Shown here: positions 1-11,211 of the stretch, one piece after another
Layout: each line of letters starts with the position of its first letter
Numbering within the stretch: the stretch's first letter is position 1
NCBI GenBank assembly: GCA_930367215.1
Contig: OV884060.1
Location: forward strand, 96,372,151 to 96,436,150
Reading direction: 5' to 3'
DNA length: 64,000 nucleotides
Source of the DNA: Pollenia angustigena
Taxonomy: Eukaryota > Arthropoda > Insecta > Diptera > Polleniidae
Made by a program: the position numbers and the translations under genes
The notes under the pieces: generated by a model
The model's input: only the letters and a program-made list of their open reading frames with translations
The model's database searches: none
What the model was told of the DNA's origin: nothing

Positions 1-1505
1 TGCTCTTAACATCCTTGCGACAGAAACATCGTAGTTGTTAGAACGATGCTTTCCCAACAAGCCTTCTATTACTTCTTTGATTGCCTGCCATACATTCAAT
101 TCAGCGTCAATCAAAATATTGTTGAATGCGTCACTTTTAATCAGCTTTCGTATATCTGGACCATTTAGTACGCCTGATTGGAAAAAATTAATTTATTAAG
201 ATGGAAAATCATGGGAAATGAATGTGATATTATAACTTACCTTCTTTAATTTTACTTTCGCTGAGTCTCGGGTAAATTAGTTTCAAACACAAGAAAACTT
301 CATCTCTTTTGGCGACAGTTTTGATAAAATTCTTAACAATTCCAAGTTTAATATGCAGTGGAGGCAGCAATATCTTCTCCATCGGCACTAGAGGCTCACG
401 AATAATATTGGCCGTTTGTAACCTGCTGTGCTCTCTGAGTTTCCATCCGTGGCATGCATGTTGGTCACCGGAAAATCGTGTGTCCCAATCGCACAAAAAG
501 CACATATATTTTATATAGCCGCTTTGAAGACCGCAAAGCATTGCTACAACTTTTAAATCGTAGCATATGCGCCACATATGTTTGGCGTAGTTAACCATTT
601 TTAAAATATTTTCCAGTGCATCATATGTTTCTTTCGTTTCTGTACTATAGGCGATTGGAACTGAAGGTTTTTTATTGGTCTTATGCAGTAAAACCGCCTT
701 CAAGCTGAGTTTTGAACTGTCAATAAATAATCTCCAGTCATCTGCTTCATATTTTATTTCCATTGCGTCCATAAATTTTCCTACATCCGGGCAATATGCA
801 GAAGTTTTTCATCATTCACAAGGAATAAACTTTGGAGTGTTGCCTGACGATTTCGATAAGCTGTGACTTTCACAACGGGTGCCAACAAATTGTTTGATTT
901 CAAAATGGAAGCCAGCTCTTTTGATTTATGCTGTGTTAATTCCAACTTGGCAACAATTGAATCAAGCTTATTTTGATTTATTAAAATTGGCTCATTGGAT
1001 ACTGATGGCTCATATGGGGGATCATCACGTGCATGATATGTCGGAGCAGTCATAGAAGAGAAAATATCTGGGCTAGAAGCTTTTGGCACAGGAATGTGGT
1101 CCGAATGAGGCAATGGTGTTGCGGCACTTGCAACACCAACGTAATTATACGATTTTCTTATCCTTTTTGCGGCTCCTTTACTCGCACATGCATAGCAATT
1201 CAATGGATTGGGACCTTCGCCAGGATTAGTCCAAGTCATTGGGATACCGAATGGCATACTTTCACGTCTTCTATTTTTCCAATCCATTAGACGGTTGTAG
1301 CAGCTTTTACACACTATATTTGGTACCCAATTTTCGTTCACTATGACATTTTGGTTGAAGTACATCTCGTATGTTTGAACAAAATCAGTACTGAAATTTC
1401 CCCTTTTTTATGTGTTGAGACATATTGACCACAGCAGTAGCAAAAGCTATTTATATCTGGCTTGCACAGTCCATATTCTGTTCTCTTTTGTTCACTTTTA
1501 AAAAA
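1..1505 (-). pseudogene. Frameshifted copy of an uncharacterised multicopy arthropod protein
   Basis: The function is not known. The translated pieces resemble a large family of arthropod proteins annotated only as uncharacterised. The order is an N-terminal Cys-rich part near 1440-1475, a CxxC part near 1305 with a second Cys pair near 1190, then a conserved core at 241-772 containing WRLFIDSSK and PPLHIKLG. A GT-AG intron of 67 bp lies at 174-240, and the exon at 173-1 continues in phase and runs off the window. The 5' edge of the long exon is set by an acceptor-like ...CTCCAG ending at 1506. Two single-base frameshifts, near 1385 and near 783, break the reading frame, so this copy is probably dead. 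The family's many near-identical copies per genome suggest a link to mobile elements; that is inference. No transposase motif is visible. Confidence 0.6.
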
Positions 1506-2852
1506 CTGGAGAAAAATCACTTTTACTGTTCGCGTTCGTCGGCACTTGTTGAATGACAAAAATCGATAAATGAACACCTATAAATACTACGTATTTTTCA
1601 AAATTTTACTGTCAGGTACGTTCCAAAACATGAGCACTAATAGATGTGGGTGGAATTTCTGTAAAAAAATCATACAGGTAGCCAACGGAAAACCCCAAAT
1701 AATTAAAAAAGTGCACTTTCCTTTTTTCCTTTCAATTGTCCACACACATTTATTACCGCTTATTACTTTGCTACCGCAATCATAAAAATCAAATAACCTT
1801 TTGTTTATTACTTTTTTTTTTTTTTGAATTCTAAGAATCATAAAAAAAGTCATAAATGTTTTTGCAAAGAATTTTGTGCATATCTCGAGCAAATTTTTGA
1901 AATGCATACCTACACTTAATTGTTAATAAAAGCGAAACGCGTTCATTGATTTTCATGATTTATGTCTCATTTATTTCATAGGTTATGCGACTTCACGTGA
2001 AAGTAATAGGACTTGAAACTTTTTTTTACTGTTTTGGATTTTTTATGAATTAAAAATAAAAAATTTAAATATTTTGGGCAAAAAATATTTTTTTTTCTTC
2101 ATACATTCACTTTTAACTTCGAAAGTGTTGCACATATAGGAAAACGGTATAGAAACAGATTAGAGAAATTGTAATTAATTAATTTTTCTAAACTTGTTTC
2201 ATCAAAATCGGACAAGTGGTTCTCGAGTTATGTTAAACTACGTTTTTGCCAAAATGTTACAACTAAGCGAAAAAACATCAAGATAAGGAAAAAATTTAAA
2301 ATGTCATAAAAAAAACTGACACATACGAACGCCAAACGCTTTGAGGGTTTTACTATACTGACCTAGTACCATCACCCTGACTTGGAATTTCTCACCCCCC
2401 AGATTGGCTGTTGTACTGTGTAATTAAATAATTTCTTTTTTAAGATTATAACGCAATTGAGGACGATGTTAGTACATAAATAAAATAGCCAATTCGTATG
2501 TAAGTAAAATAAATAAAGTTGCAAACTTTTTGGCAAAAAATTTCAGATTTTATTTTTGCAAGTTATTCGTTTTTTTAAAGAATATTTAAAAATTAATAAT
2601 TTAAACTGTTTTAATATTAATATTAAAACGGATTTAATAAAAATGTCAAACTCAAATATTTGTATATGGAATAAACTTAATTATAAGAAAGTTAAGAAAA
2701 ACTTTATATTTAACTGCAATTTCTTTGTAAAACGTTTATTTTGATTGATTCTTTTGAAATTTCATAAGTTATAAGCATTAGATAATTCTGAATTGTTCTT
2801 ATTTGTAAGTAAGAATAGGTTTTATTGTATTTAAAATAGGTATTTTTAATTT
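1506..2852. other. AT-rich non-coding stretch, no gene recognised
   Basis: Only short chance reading frames occur here. The region is dominated by A and T runs, including long T tracts near 1810 and 2090. Nothing resembles a coding exon, terminal inverted repeat or RNA gene. It may be relic repeat sequence or the 5' flank of the minus-strand gene at 1-1505. Confidence 0.4.
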
Positions 2853-2935
2853 GCCGATTTTTTTATATTAAAGTGCCGATAATGCCGATTTTTTTTTTTA
2901 ATATGCCGATTTTTTATCAAAATTATCTGGCACCC
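2853..2935 (+). repeat. Short tandem TGCCGATTTTTT repeats
   Basis: Four imperfect copies of TGCCGAT, most followed by a T run, lie directly before the truncated Jockey-like element at 2935. They may mark the target or a slippage-made junction of that insertion. Confidence 0.5.
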
Positions 2936-4292
2936 CTGCTGCAGACTCATAAAACGGCTTCTCTGGAAAAATATCTTAAGGAAGTTGATGCAACCCCACA
3001 ATCAGACTACTCATTATGGCGTGCAGCTAGAAATCTCAAGAGGCCAGTTGTCTCTAAACCACCATTAAGAAACTTGAATGGAAGTTGGGCTAGAAATGAT
3101 GTTGAAAAAGGAAATCTGTTTGTCAATCATTTAAAAAACGTATTAACCCCAAATATATCTCACGATATTGCGGTCGAGTTACCACCTGTTGCAGCTAGAG
3201 CAGCTGTTCCCCTAAGATTTGAGTTAAGAGAAATCGAAAAGCTTTTTTGTGATTTAAAACCCAAGAAGGCTCCTGGTTTTGATAAGATCAGCAACAAAAT
3301 GCTTTTGGAGCTACCCAGCATAGCAAAGAAAATTATTCTTTTCATTTTTAATGCTATTTTACGCCTTGAATACTATCCTCAAAAGTGGAAGGTTTCCTTA
3401 GTCACCATGATACCTAAACCAGGAAAGGATCACACAAAAGTTGAGACATATAGGCCTATAAGCTTACTTTCTAATATATCAAAGCTGTTTGAGAAGCTAT
3501 TAACGTCAAAATTAACCCCAATTTTAAATGAAAATAGATGTATTCCTAACCACCAATTCGGCTTTAGAAGAGAACACAGCACAATTGAGCAAACCCATCG
3601 TATAGTAAACGCAATAAGAAAAGCCTTTGAAGAAAGAAAATATTGTTCCGCTCTCTTCATCGATGTTTCTCAAGCTTTTGATAAAGTCTGGCATGAAGGC
3701 TTATTACATAAATTGAAACTAAACTTACCAGTAAACACACACAAGCTGCTAGAAAGCTACTTATTCGGTCGAAAGTTTATTATTAAAGAAGGTGATTATT
3801 TAAGCTCTCCTCAGCAAATTGACGGTGGAGTCCCTGAGGGAAGCATCCTGGGCCCACTTTTATACTTAATATATACTTCGGATATGCCAACAAACAACTA
3901 CACCCAAACTTCAACATTTGAAACTAAAAGCCATCCAAATTCATTGGCTTATTGGAAGAAACTCTGTCCTTAGTCTCGACTGCAAACTTCTTTACAACTC
4001 TATCTTAAAGCCAATCTGGTGCTATGGTATACAGTTATGGGGCACTGCCTCGGCCTCTAATATCGAAAAAATTCAAAGGCGCCAAAATAAAATACTTCGT
4101 ATAATCACAGCTGCCCTTTGGTATGTTAAAAACTCAAATATTCACAAGGATCTCAATGTTACATTAGTAAAAACTATGATTACAAAATATGCAGTAAAAA
4201 AATTAAGAGAGAGTTTCAACATAAACGGACGTGTTTTTAATAATCTCCACAGTTTTTGGCAATTATTTATAAATTTTCGTAAAAATAAATAA
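2935..4292 (+). pseudogene. Jockey-like LINE ORF2 remnant, internally deleted
   Basis: This is the reverse-transcriptase part of a Jockey-type non-LTR retrotransposon, with no endonuclease. The first reading frame (2935-3973) carries the fingers and palm motifs KKAPGFDKI, YRPISLL, FGFRREHST, ALFIDVSQAFDKVWH and GVPEGSILGPLLY. The catalytic YADD motif should follow, but the frame breaks at about 3905-3920. It resumes in another frame (3918-4292) with the family C-terminal part (WCYGIQLWGTAS, WYVKN). The junction is therefore an internal deletion that removed the active site, plus a frameshift. The element is 5'-truncated, as is usual for LINEs. A-rich sequence follows after 4292, but the exact 3' end is not clear. 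Confidence 0.8.
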
Positions 4293-4479
4293 AACAACTT
4301 AAATAAAATTTACATTGAAGTAATACAACCAGTTTTATAATCAAACAAACAAATAAAAATTTCAAAAAATCCCAAATCTTTCAAAAAAATCTATAAAAAT
4401 AAATCTATATACACAACAAACTAAATTTAAATCATAAACAAAAATCCCCTTAAAAAAATTAACGAGCGTTCTAGAAAAT

Positions 4480-5264
4480 ATGATAATAACCAAATTTAAT
4501 GAGTGCAAAGAAGAAATTTTAAGTGAATTTAATAAGAGATTCAATATAATGAAAACCAACGTTGATTCGCTCTTAGAAACAGTCTCAGTTGATATAGAAA
4601 ATGTTAAAGAGAGAGTTTCAAAAATAGAGACAGTTGTGCATGAAAAATTAGCACAACAAAATGAAACTGAACAATTTAAAGAACAAATAAATTATTTAAA
4701 AGCGCATGTAAGAAAACAGGAAAACTCAATTCGTATTAATGGTATTCCTAGTGTAAACATATACAATGATAATTTATACACTATATACGAAAAATTGTGT
4801 GGAGCTGTACAAATTGCACCTATGAAGTTAAAGCTGTATATCGTGTTAAAAATACTAGGGGTAAGAAAGATATAGAAGACGCCCCGATTATAATAAAATT
4901 CTATAGTCCTTATGACCGCAACTATATGTTAAAAATGTTGACCACCTATATGAAAACTCATAAATCTCTGCTATATTTGAATAAAATTGGTATTCAAAGT
5001 CCTAAACCGTTTTTTGTTAATGAGAATCTTACTCCCGAAAATCATCGTATTTTCCTTGCTGCTCGGAAATTAAAAAACGAAGACCAACTAATAGCGTCAG
5101 CATTTACTAATAGGGGTCTAGTATACGTTCGTAAACTAGATAACGATGATCCTATACAAATTTATGACATTCAGATTTTAAAGGACTTATTTCGTTTTCA
5201 AAAAGACGTCAATACATGCCATGATGAAGAGCTGCCAGATCCGAGTAATCAGTTTATTTTATAA
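4480..5264 (+). pseudogene. LINE ORF1 protein with coiled coil and FP-like domain, frameshifted
   Basis: This is the RNA-binding/chaperone protein expected upstream of ORF2. Residues 1-75 are rich in E, K and hydrophobic heptads and should form a coiled coil. A middle part with the flavour of an RRM-like fold follows (VRKQENSIRINGIP). The C-terminal segment (FVNENLTPENHRIF, then GLVYVRKLDNDDP) resembles the FP-type C-terminal domain of LINE ORF1 proteins. A frameshift near 4820 splits it into two overlapping frames (4480-4875 and 4797-5264). The start at 4480 is the first ATG of the open frame. Confidence 0.65.
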
Positions 5265-5424
5265 TCTTAACATAATGTTCAAATATTCTTATAATTGTTC
5301 AAATATTCTTTATAGTTATTTCAACATTTTTTATATTTCAAACACCTTTTTTCATTTAAAAATGACGTTTATGTACATTCGTGCTTGCATTGCTAGTAAA
5401 TATTATTATTTATTTTTATTCTTA

Positions 5425-5895
5425 AAGGCCAGTTTACACGGTAATACAATGTATTACGACTTTGTAGAATCAAAATATTATGAAATTCTCTCCGTGTTTA
5501 AAAGAAAAAAATAAAAATCTTTTGTAAGTATAATTCATGTTTACACGGATGGTATAAGTAAAATCAAAAATAATAACAAAAAAGCAGATGGTTGCAGTTT
5601 TAAATATTTACAAAAACAACATGAAAATTTCCTGAGTTGATTTTAGTTGTTTTTGTAATTGTAAAAAAATGCTATCACCTTTAATGTACTACGTTAAAAT
5701 ACACCTCTGGTGTGATGAGAATACATAAGTTTCTAAAATGGTTTAGAAAAAAACCATTTACCGACCGCTTGTCAGATTTTGTATCCGTATTCTCTCTTAC
5801 TCAATACATTTTGCTTTTACATGATAAGATTTTTCTCATTCTACATAATCTTTCGACATGTCGTAATACATTATATTACCGTGTAAACTGGCCTT
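5425..5895. mobile_element. MITE inside the LINE
   Basis: A 471-bp AT-rich block is bounded by inverted repeats of about 36 bp. The left one starts AAGGCCAGTTTACACGGTAA at 5425 and the right one is its near-perfect reverse complement ending at 5895. It encodes nothing. It sits between LINE ORF1 and ORF2, so it inserted after that element. Internal copies of the TTTACACGG motif occur near 5540. The flanks are TTA-rich, but the exact target duplication is ambiguous. Confidence 0.8.
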
Positions 5896-5897
5896 AA

Positions 5898-8736
5898 ATG
5901 ATGGTTTTTCCAACCTATAATACGAGGGTTGGTTCTGAAGACAATATTTTTAGTATGATTAGATTACTTTCTAATAGAAAATCTGGTCTTAAAATCTGCC
6001 ATTTGAATGCTCAAAGCCTAAACAACAAAATGGATGAGTTTCGATTTATCTTTGAAGATTCCGGAGTAGACGTCGTGTGTGTCTCTGAAACTTGGTTTAT
6101 TCCTGATGTCTGTGATAATTTTTATAACTTACGCGGCTATCGACTTTTTCGTGAAGATAGAGCTACTAACGCTGGTGGAGTTGCCATATATATGAAATCA
6201 TCAATACACTGTAAGAAAATATATATGCAAACTGATACCAATGGCGCTAATCCACATGGGGAGATAGACATATGTTCTTAGAGATATTTAACGGAAGCAT
6301 TAGGCTTTTATTAGGCACAATCTACAGGCCAAATAAAAGAATTAAAATGGATGACTGGTTAACCAAACTTGCAACAACAACAATGGGCTTTTCTGATGTT
6401 ATTCTTGTTGGGGATTTTAACCACAATATATTAGAAAACAGGGAACTTATGGAAAGTATGTGCGCAATAGGTCTAGATTTAGTAAATTGCACAACACCAA
6501 CACACTTTACTAAAACATCTAATACACTTCTTGATTTGTGTTTCGTTAACAACAAGTCCCGACTGCTACAATTTGACCAGATTTCTGCATCATTATTTTC
6601 AAAACACGATCTTCTTTTCTTAACATACTCTTTTAAAACTGAAGCCTGTAGCCATCGCACAATAACTTTCAGAGATTTTAAGAACATTGATTATCAGTCA
6701 TTGGAGACTGAGCTGGCCATGATTTCGTGGAATCAAATCTTCTACATGCCTACTGTGGATAATCAGATAACGTTTTTACACAACAACTTTGATTCGCTTT
6801 ACAACAAATATGTCGCACTTAAGTCAAAACGTATACGTGTGGAGCACCCGTGGTTTTCCAATGCAATAAAATCGCTTATTGATGCTAGAAATTCTGCATA
6901 TTCTAGATGGAAAAGGTTCAAAACAACTGAGCTTCATCAAATTTTTAAATCATTTAGAAGAAAGGTAAACTCAGAGATTAAGATCGCAAAATCAAAATAT
7001 TACGAGGAAAAATTTAAATCCGCTGTCTGCTCAAAAAAGAAATGGAAGGATGTTCGGAATATGGGTATTTTACATTGTGCAAACAATGGTCACATAGATA
7101 GCACTCTTGATGTTAATAAATTAAACTCAACTTTTACAAATATACCTACGCCTGAAGCAGATTTAAATTTTTACAATAATCTCTTTAGCGAAAGTACCAA
7201 TAACTACACCAACAATATTAACGATAACATTCATGTCAACATATGCTTTGATTTTATTCGTTTTACTCAGGAAGATGTTCTTGAGTCTTTTTTGAATGTC
7301 AGATCTGAATCTGTGGGACATGATGGAATCCATCCAAAATTCTTAAAACTTATTTTGCCGTATATCTTACCACATGTCACTTACCTTTTTAACACAATAA
7401 TAACAACATCCTGTTACCCGTCTATGTGGAAACATGCCAAGATTGTACCGATACCAAAATCAGATAAGGACTATCGTCCAATTGCCATTTTACCTTTTTT
7501 GTCAAAGGTCTTTGAGCGTTTGCTTCATAAACAAATGTGCAAATACCTTTATGAAAATTCATTACTTACTGAGCGACAATCAGGTTTTAGACCTAAGCAC
7601 AGTTGTCTTACGGCGCTTATTGATGTATCGGAGGAATTAAGATGCCAAATGGATGATAACAATATCTCTTTCTTAGTGTTACTAGACCATTCTAAGGCGT
7701 TTGACACCGTAGAACATTCGATTTTATGCCTTAAACTCAAGCATATGTTTAGGTTTTCATCAACAGCAGTAAAACTAATATAAACTGTAATAGATCGCAG
7801 TCAGTTTGCCATGGTTCTAAAAAATGTAATTGTTGCGCAGTTTCTAGAGGTGTACCCCAGGGATCCATACTTGGCCCTCTTCTATATGCCATGTATTCAA
7901 ATGACTTACCTTCCCAACTTCTACATTGTGGAATCCAAATGTATGCAGACGATGTACAGCTTTACATCAGCTGCGAGCCATCTAGAGTCATCGACTGTAT
8001 TAGTAATTTAAACGAAGATCTGGACAGGATTAACCAATGGGCGACAAGAAATGGACTTTGTTTAAATGCCAGAAAGTCTTATGCGATAATAATAGGAAAA
8101 CCAAAACGGTTTCCTTCTTTAATACCACCAATAAGGATTAATAATACAACAATTGAATTAGTTGAAACTGTTAAGAACCTAGGAATAATCTTTAATAAAA
8201 AACTAAATTGGTCAGACCACATAAATGCAATCTGTGGTAGAACATTTGCAATGTTACGTAATTTGTGGATCAGTCAGCATTATACGCCCTTAAAAATTAG
8301 AATGTTACTAGCAAAATCTTACCTACTGCCAACACTAATTTATGGATGTGAACTTTTCACAAACTGTGATTCGTCAAGTAAGAGAAAACTAAATGTAACA
8401 TATAACAATATTGTCAGACATGTTTTTGGATTGAAACGTTTTTCTAGAATCTCACGCTATTCAAAGATAATATACAATATATCATTTGATAACCTGTTAA
8501 AGTGCCGTTCGTTAATTTTACTACACAAGATTATATACACAAAGCAGCCTAACTACTTGTATCGTAAACTAAATTTCTTTAGATCAAATAGGGGGAAAAA
8601 GATAACCAGTATCCAACATCGCGATGAGCAATCTAAGAAACACTTTTTAATTCACACAATTAGTCTCTGGAACCATTTACCTCATAACTTTCAAACAACA
8701 AGCAATGCAAAGCACTTTAAATGTGAGATTTTTTAA
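5898..8736 (+). pseudogene. LINE ORF2: AP endonuclease and reverse transcriptase, broken
   Basis: This is the polyprotein that nicks target DNA and primes reverse transcription there. The N-terminal AP endonuclease shows LNAQSLNNK, then VSETW near 6085, VGDFNHN near 6410 and SKHD near 6600. The reverse transcriptase follows, with GHDGIHPKFL, DYRPIAILP, SGFRPKHSC, LLDHSKAFDTVEH, GVPQGSILGPLLY and the catalytic YADD near 7946. The C-terminal part ends at a TAA at 8734. Lesions are a frameshift near 6265, a TAA at 7781-7783 and another frameshift near 7830. There is no RNase H. The MITE directly upstream leaves the ATG at 5898 as the first usable start. Confidence 0.8.
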
Positions 8737-9032
8737 GTATTATTCGTAACAAAGATGATTTAATTTTATTTTATTTAAATATTAAACTTAATTGACACTT
8801 TCTATGATTTTATAGTAATACTGTGTAAAAATTGATAAAACAAACATTTAAAATTAGCATAACAAATGATAAATATGCCTGTTACAATTGCTCAAATTTA
8901 AATTTATTTTTTGTTAAAAATTTGAATTGTTATTTCTGTCATTAATTGTTTAATTTATTCTCTATAATTATATTTTATTTTTTATTTAATTGAAACTATG
9001 TATGTACATATGTATTTATTAACAATATTTTC

Positions 9033-9069
9033 CCAATGCTGTTAAAGAGACTTGGTCTTGTAGCATTGG
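9033..9069 (+). repeat. 3'-terminal hairpin of the LINE
   Basis: CCAATGCT (9033-9040) pairs perfectly with AGCATTGG (9062-9069), about 10 bp before an (AAAT)n-type tail at 9080-9113. A 3' stem-loop followed by a microsatellite is typical of CR1/L2-type elements, where the reverse transcriptase recognises the RNA end. Confidence 0.65.
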
Positions 9070-9113
9070 CGTGCAAAAAAGAAATAAATAAATAAAAATA
9101 AATAAATAAATAC

Positions 9114-9639
9114 TTAAAAAGGCTCGAATTGCACCCGAACCCACTAACACGAAATATTTTAAATGATAGCGGCCACACTCGCTTAAGAAGAAGAGACACT
9201 GCAGCACTTATCCAATTAGATGAGCGATAAACACCTATATTAGTGAACAGAACCCGTGATGAAGAAAATTTTTGTCTGGCACTGGCAGGACATAAAATAA
9301 CGTATTAGGTTAAGATTTGATTAATTATTGTTAGTTCATATTTAATATATGAAGATTCAATAAATAAATAATGAAAAGAAAAAAAAAAAAAAAACGAAAA
9401 GAAAAGAAAAGAAAAGAAAGTGATGTCTGTTGGCAATATTGTACAATGCTGTTTATATAATTCCTATAGGTTTTGTTCACCTTTTTATAGAATGAATGAA
9501 ACCATTGTGCGACTTATTGCATAATATAGAACAAAATGGAAATAATATGGCGAATATCATATACAATAATAATGCAAGTATATGGGCCGCTTAATAAGAG
9601 TTGTTAGAATGCTAGTGGTAAGTTACTGATGGCGACTTC
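9114..9639. other. Non-coding; A-rich tail and GAAAA microsatellite
   Basis: No gene is recognised. Sequence at 9230-9396 ends in an AATAAATAAATAATG stretch, a run of 15 A and then an (AAAAG)n microsatellite at 9398-9420. This looks like the 3' end of a poly(A)-tailed retroelement or processed transcript that cannot be identified. Confidence 0.35.
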
Positions 9640-9951
9640 AGAGGACGTGGTGGTGGATTCTCTGGAAACAACAGAGGTCATGTACTAAGCGGTAGTTGAA
9701 AGGAGTAGTCGTCCAACAGGTAGCGGCCATGCGGGTGGTGGATTTGGACAGGATAATCGTTTTAGATTTGCCGGTAGTAATAAAGGAACTAATAATGTTA
9801 TTAAAAACACTGATAGCTTTTCAAGTAAGTACATAGTTGATTTTTTGGTCACAATTAATTGATCTCACGTACGTTTACCTCCATTTCCAGACGCATGCAA
9901 GAAGTGGAACGTCATAAAGCAGCCGATGACGATACTTGGTATATACTTTTC
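9640..9951 (+). pseudogene. Glycine/arginine-rich gene relic with one intron
   Basis: The sequence translates in short pieces as Gly-rich, RGG-like peptide (GDFRGRGGGFSGNN near 9632-9675 and GGGFGQDNRFRF near 9735-9770), with a stop in between. A GTAAGT donor after 9824 and a TTTCCAG acceptor ending at 9890 define a plausible 66-bp intron. Coding-like sequence then continues to a stop near 9951. RGG/FG-rich runs occur in many RNA-binding proteins; the parent gene is not recognised. It is too short and broken to be functional. Confidence 0.35.
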
Positions 9952-10197
9952 TGCAGTCTAATTTCCTATGAATTTGATGATAATTTTTTCAATAAAAAAT
10001 TTAATTTGAAAAAATTCGTATATTTTATAAAAATGTAAAAAGCAAAATAAATAAACAATGAAAAAATGTGCCCAGAACAAAATGTTATTATTATTTTTCT
10101 TTGCATTTTGCTTTTTTAATTGTTTTTTAATGTTAAAATTTTTTCTCGCCCCATTTTTATTCGTGAGTTTTTTTGACAGTTCAAAGCGGGAAATTTT

Positions 10198-10310
10198 CTC
10201 ACTAAAATGTTACAGATACACTTTTTCTGTAAATTAGCGAGTAAGTTCCTTACGTGACAGCTTATACTCGCCAAAAAAAGTTACAGACACAGTTTAGTGA
10301 GAAAAACAGC
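10198..10310. repeat. Imperfect inverted repeat (about 113 bp)
   Basis: CTCACTAAAATGTTACAGA at the left is mirrored by an imperfect reverse complement ending TTTAGTGAG at 10310. The inner arms end near GCGAG and CTCGCC. It could be a small MITE or its remnant. No coding potential is seen between 9952 and 11211 otherwise. Confidence 0.4.
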
Positions 10311-10782
10311 TGTTTCAATATATGGCATTTTTGTTTCATTTCACACATTTCAATCGAAAAGTTTCTCGACGCGAGAGTTACAGAACATGGGCACTGGTTG
10401 ACCATTCTGAGGAAATGCCCATATGTTAAGTAATATGTGCTAGCACTAAGGAATATACCAAATAAACATCGGGCGACTTGCACAGAACTAATGGATACCC
10501 CTTGCGCAAAAAAAAAAAAAATATTTCTACAAACATGCCTCAATGATAGTCGAAACAAAAAAAAAACCCTTTTAACAACATAAATCACGTTTACAAACGT
10601 AAAATTTTAGCGTGTTCCAGGCAATTTGTGTTTATTTATTTATTTATTTTGCCCTAAACTTTTTGATCTTGTCCCCAAAATCCCCATTATTTGGGTATTT
10701 TGGTTTCACGGTTCTTTAATTCCCAGCATCAATATTTCATCGATGCTTTCTTGGCCTCGTGTTAATATTTTAGAGCTGCCAA

Positions 10783-10856
10783 ACTATCGACAGTTGGCCC
10801 AATCGATAGTTTCGATAGTCAGCTTAAAAACTATCGATACTATCTATAGTATCGAA
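10783..10856. promoter_or_regulatory. Cluster of CGATA / ATCGAT motifs
   Basis: Within 74 bp there are at least six CGATA or TATCG occurrences, several as ATCGATAGT or CTATCGATA. In flies, closely spaced CGATA motifs are bound by BEAF-32, and TATCGATA is the DREF element of housekeeping promoters. It lies about 360 bp before the first exon of the Harbinger 1 Myb-like gene at 11212. It could drive that gene or be a host boundary/promoter relic. Assignment rests on motif content only. Confidence 0.4.
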
Positions 10857-11211
10857 AAGTGTTTATGTGCCACTTCCATGGGGTCTTCACCTTCAGTAAA
10901 TCCTTGATTTTGTTAATGGTGTTTTCTTTTCTAAAAAATAGTGTTGCATAAGTGTTACATGTGATTTGGCAACATTTTTAAATGTTCCCCTAATTTTTAG
11001 GAAGTGCTGCATATTTTACGTTTACAAAAGAACACAAATTCCGGCATAAAACAATAAAGTACAATTAGCGTTTTCAATTTAATGCGCTTTTTTACCGATA
11101 ATTTTTAAATAAAAAAAATGGGTAAACATTACTGATTTAAAATATACATAAACAAACCAAAAAGTCTAATTTGGCGGAAAGTTTTAACAAAAAAACATTA
11201 TTGGAATTAAA

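Larger units (their letters stand above)
4293..9113 (+). mobile_element. Degenerate two-ORF LINE (CR1/L2/Kiri-like group)
   Basis: A non-LTR retrotransposon with ORF1 at 4480-5264, endonuclease plus reverse transcriptase at 5898-8736, a 3' hairpin at 9033-9069 and an AAAT-type tail ending at 9113. There is no RNase H domain. The C-terminal ORF2 region (SLWNHLPHNF near 8665) and the microsatellite tail fit the CR1/L2/Kiri side of the LINE tree rather than Jockey. The clade name is inference. The 5' end is uncertain and may start right behind the Jockey-like remnant. Several frameshifts make it non-autonomous. A MITE is inserted between the ORFs. Confidence 0.7.

Noticed and set aside
1587..1907. 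Minus-strand frame of 106 codons upstream of the first gene
   Set aside because: It is made of Phe/Lys-rich low-complexity codons in an AT-rich stretch and has no family resemblance.
8996..9207. Two overlapping minus-strand frames
   Set aside because: They are translated from the (AAAT)n tail and LINE 3' region.
9640..9951. Vasa gene fragment
   Set aside because: Only Gly/Arg richness is shared. No DEAD-box motif or conserved Vasa segment was found.
10262..10588. Minus-strand frame of 108 codons
   Set aside because: Low-complexity T/A-rich codons, no recognisable domain, no splice or promoter context.
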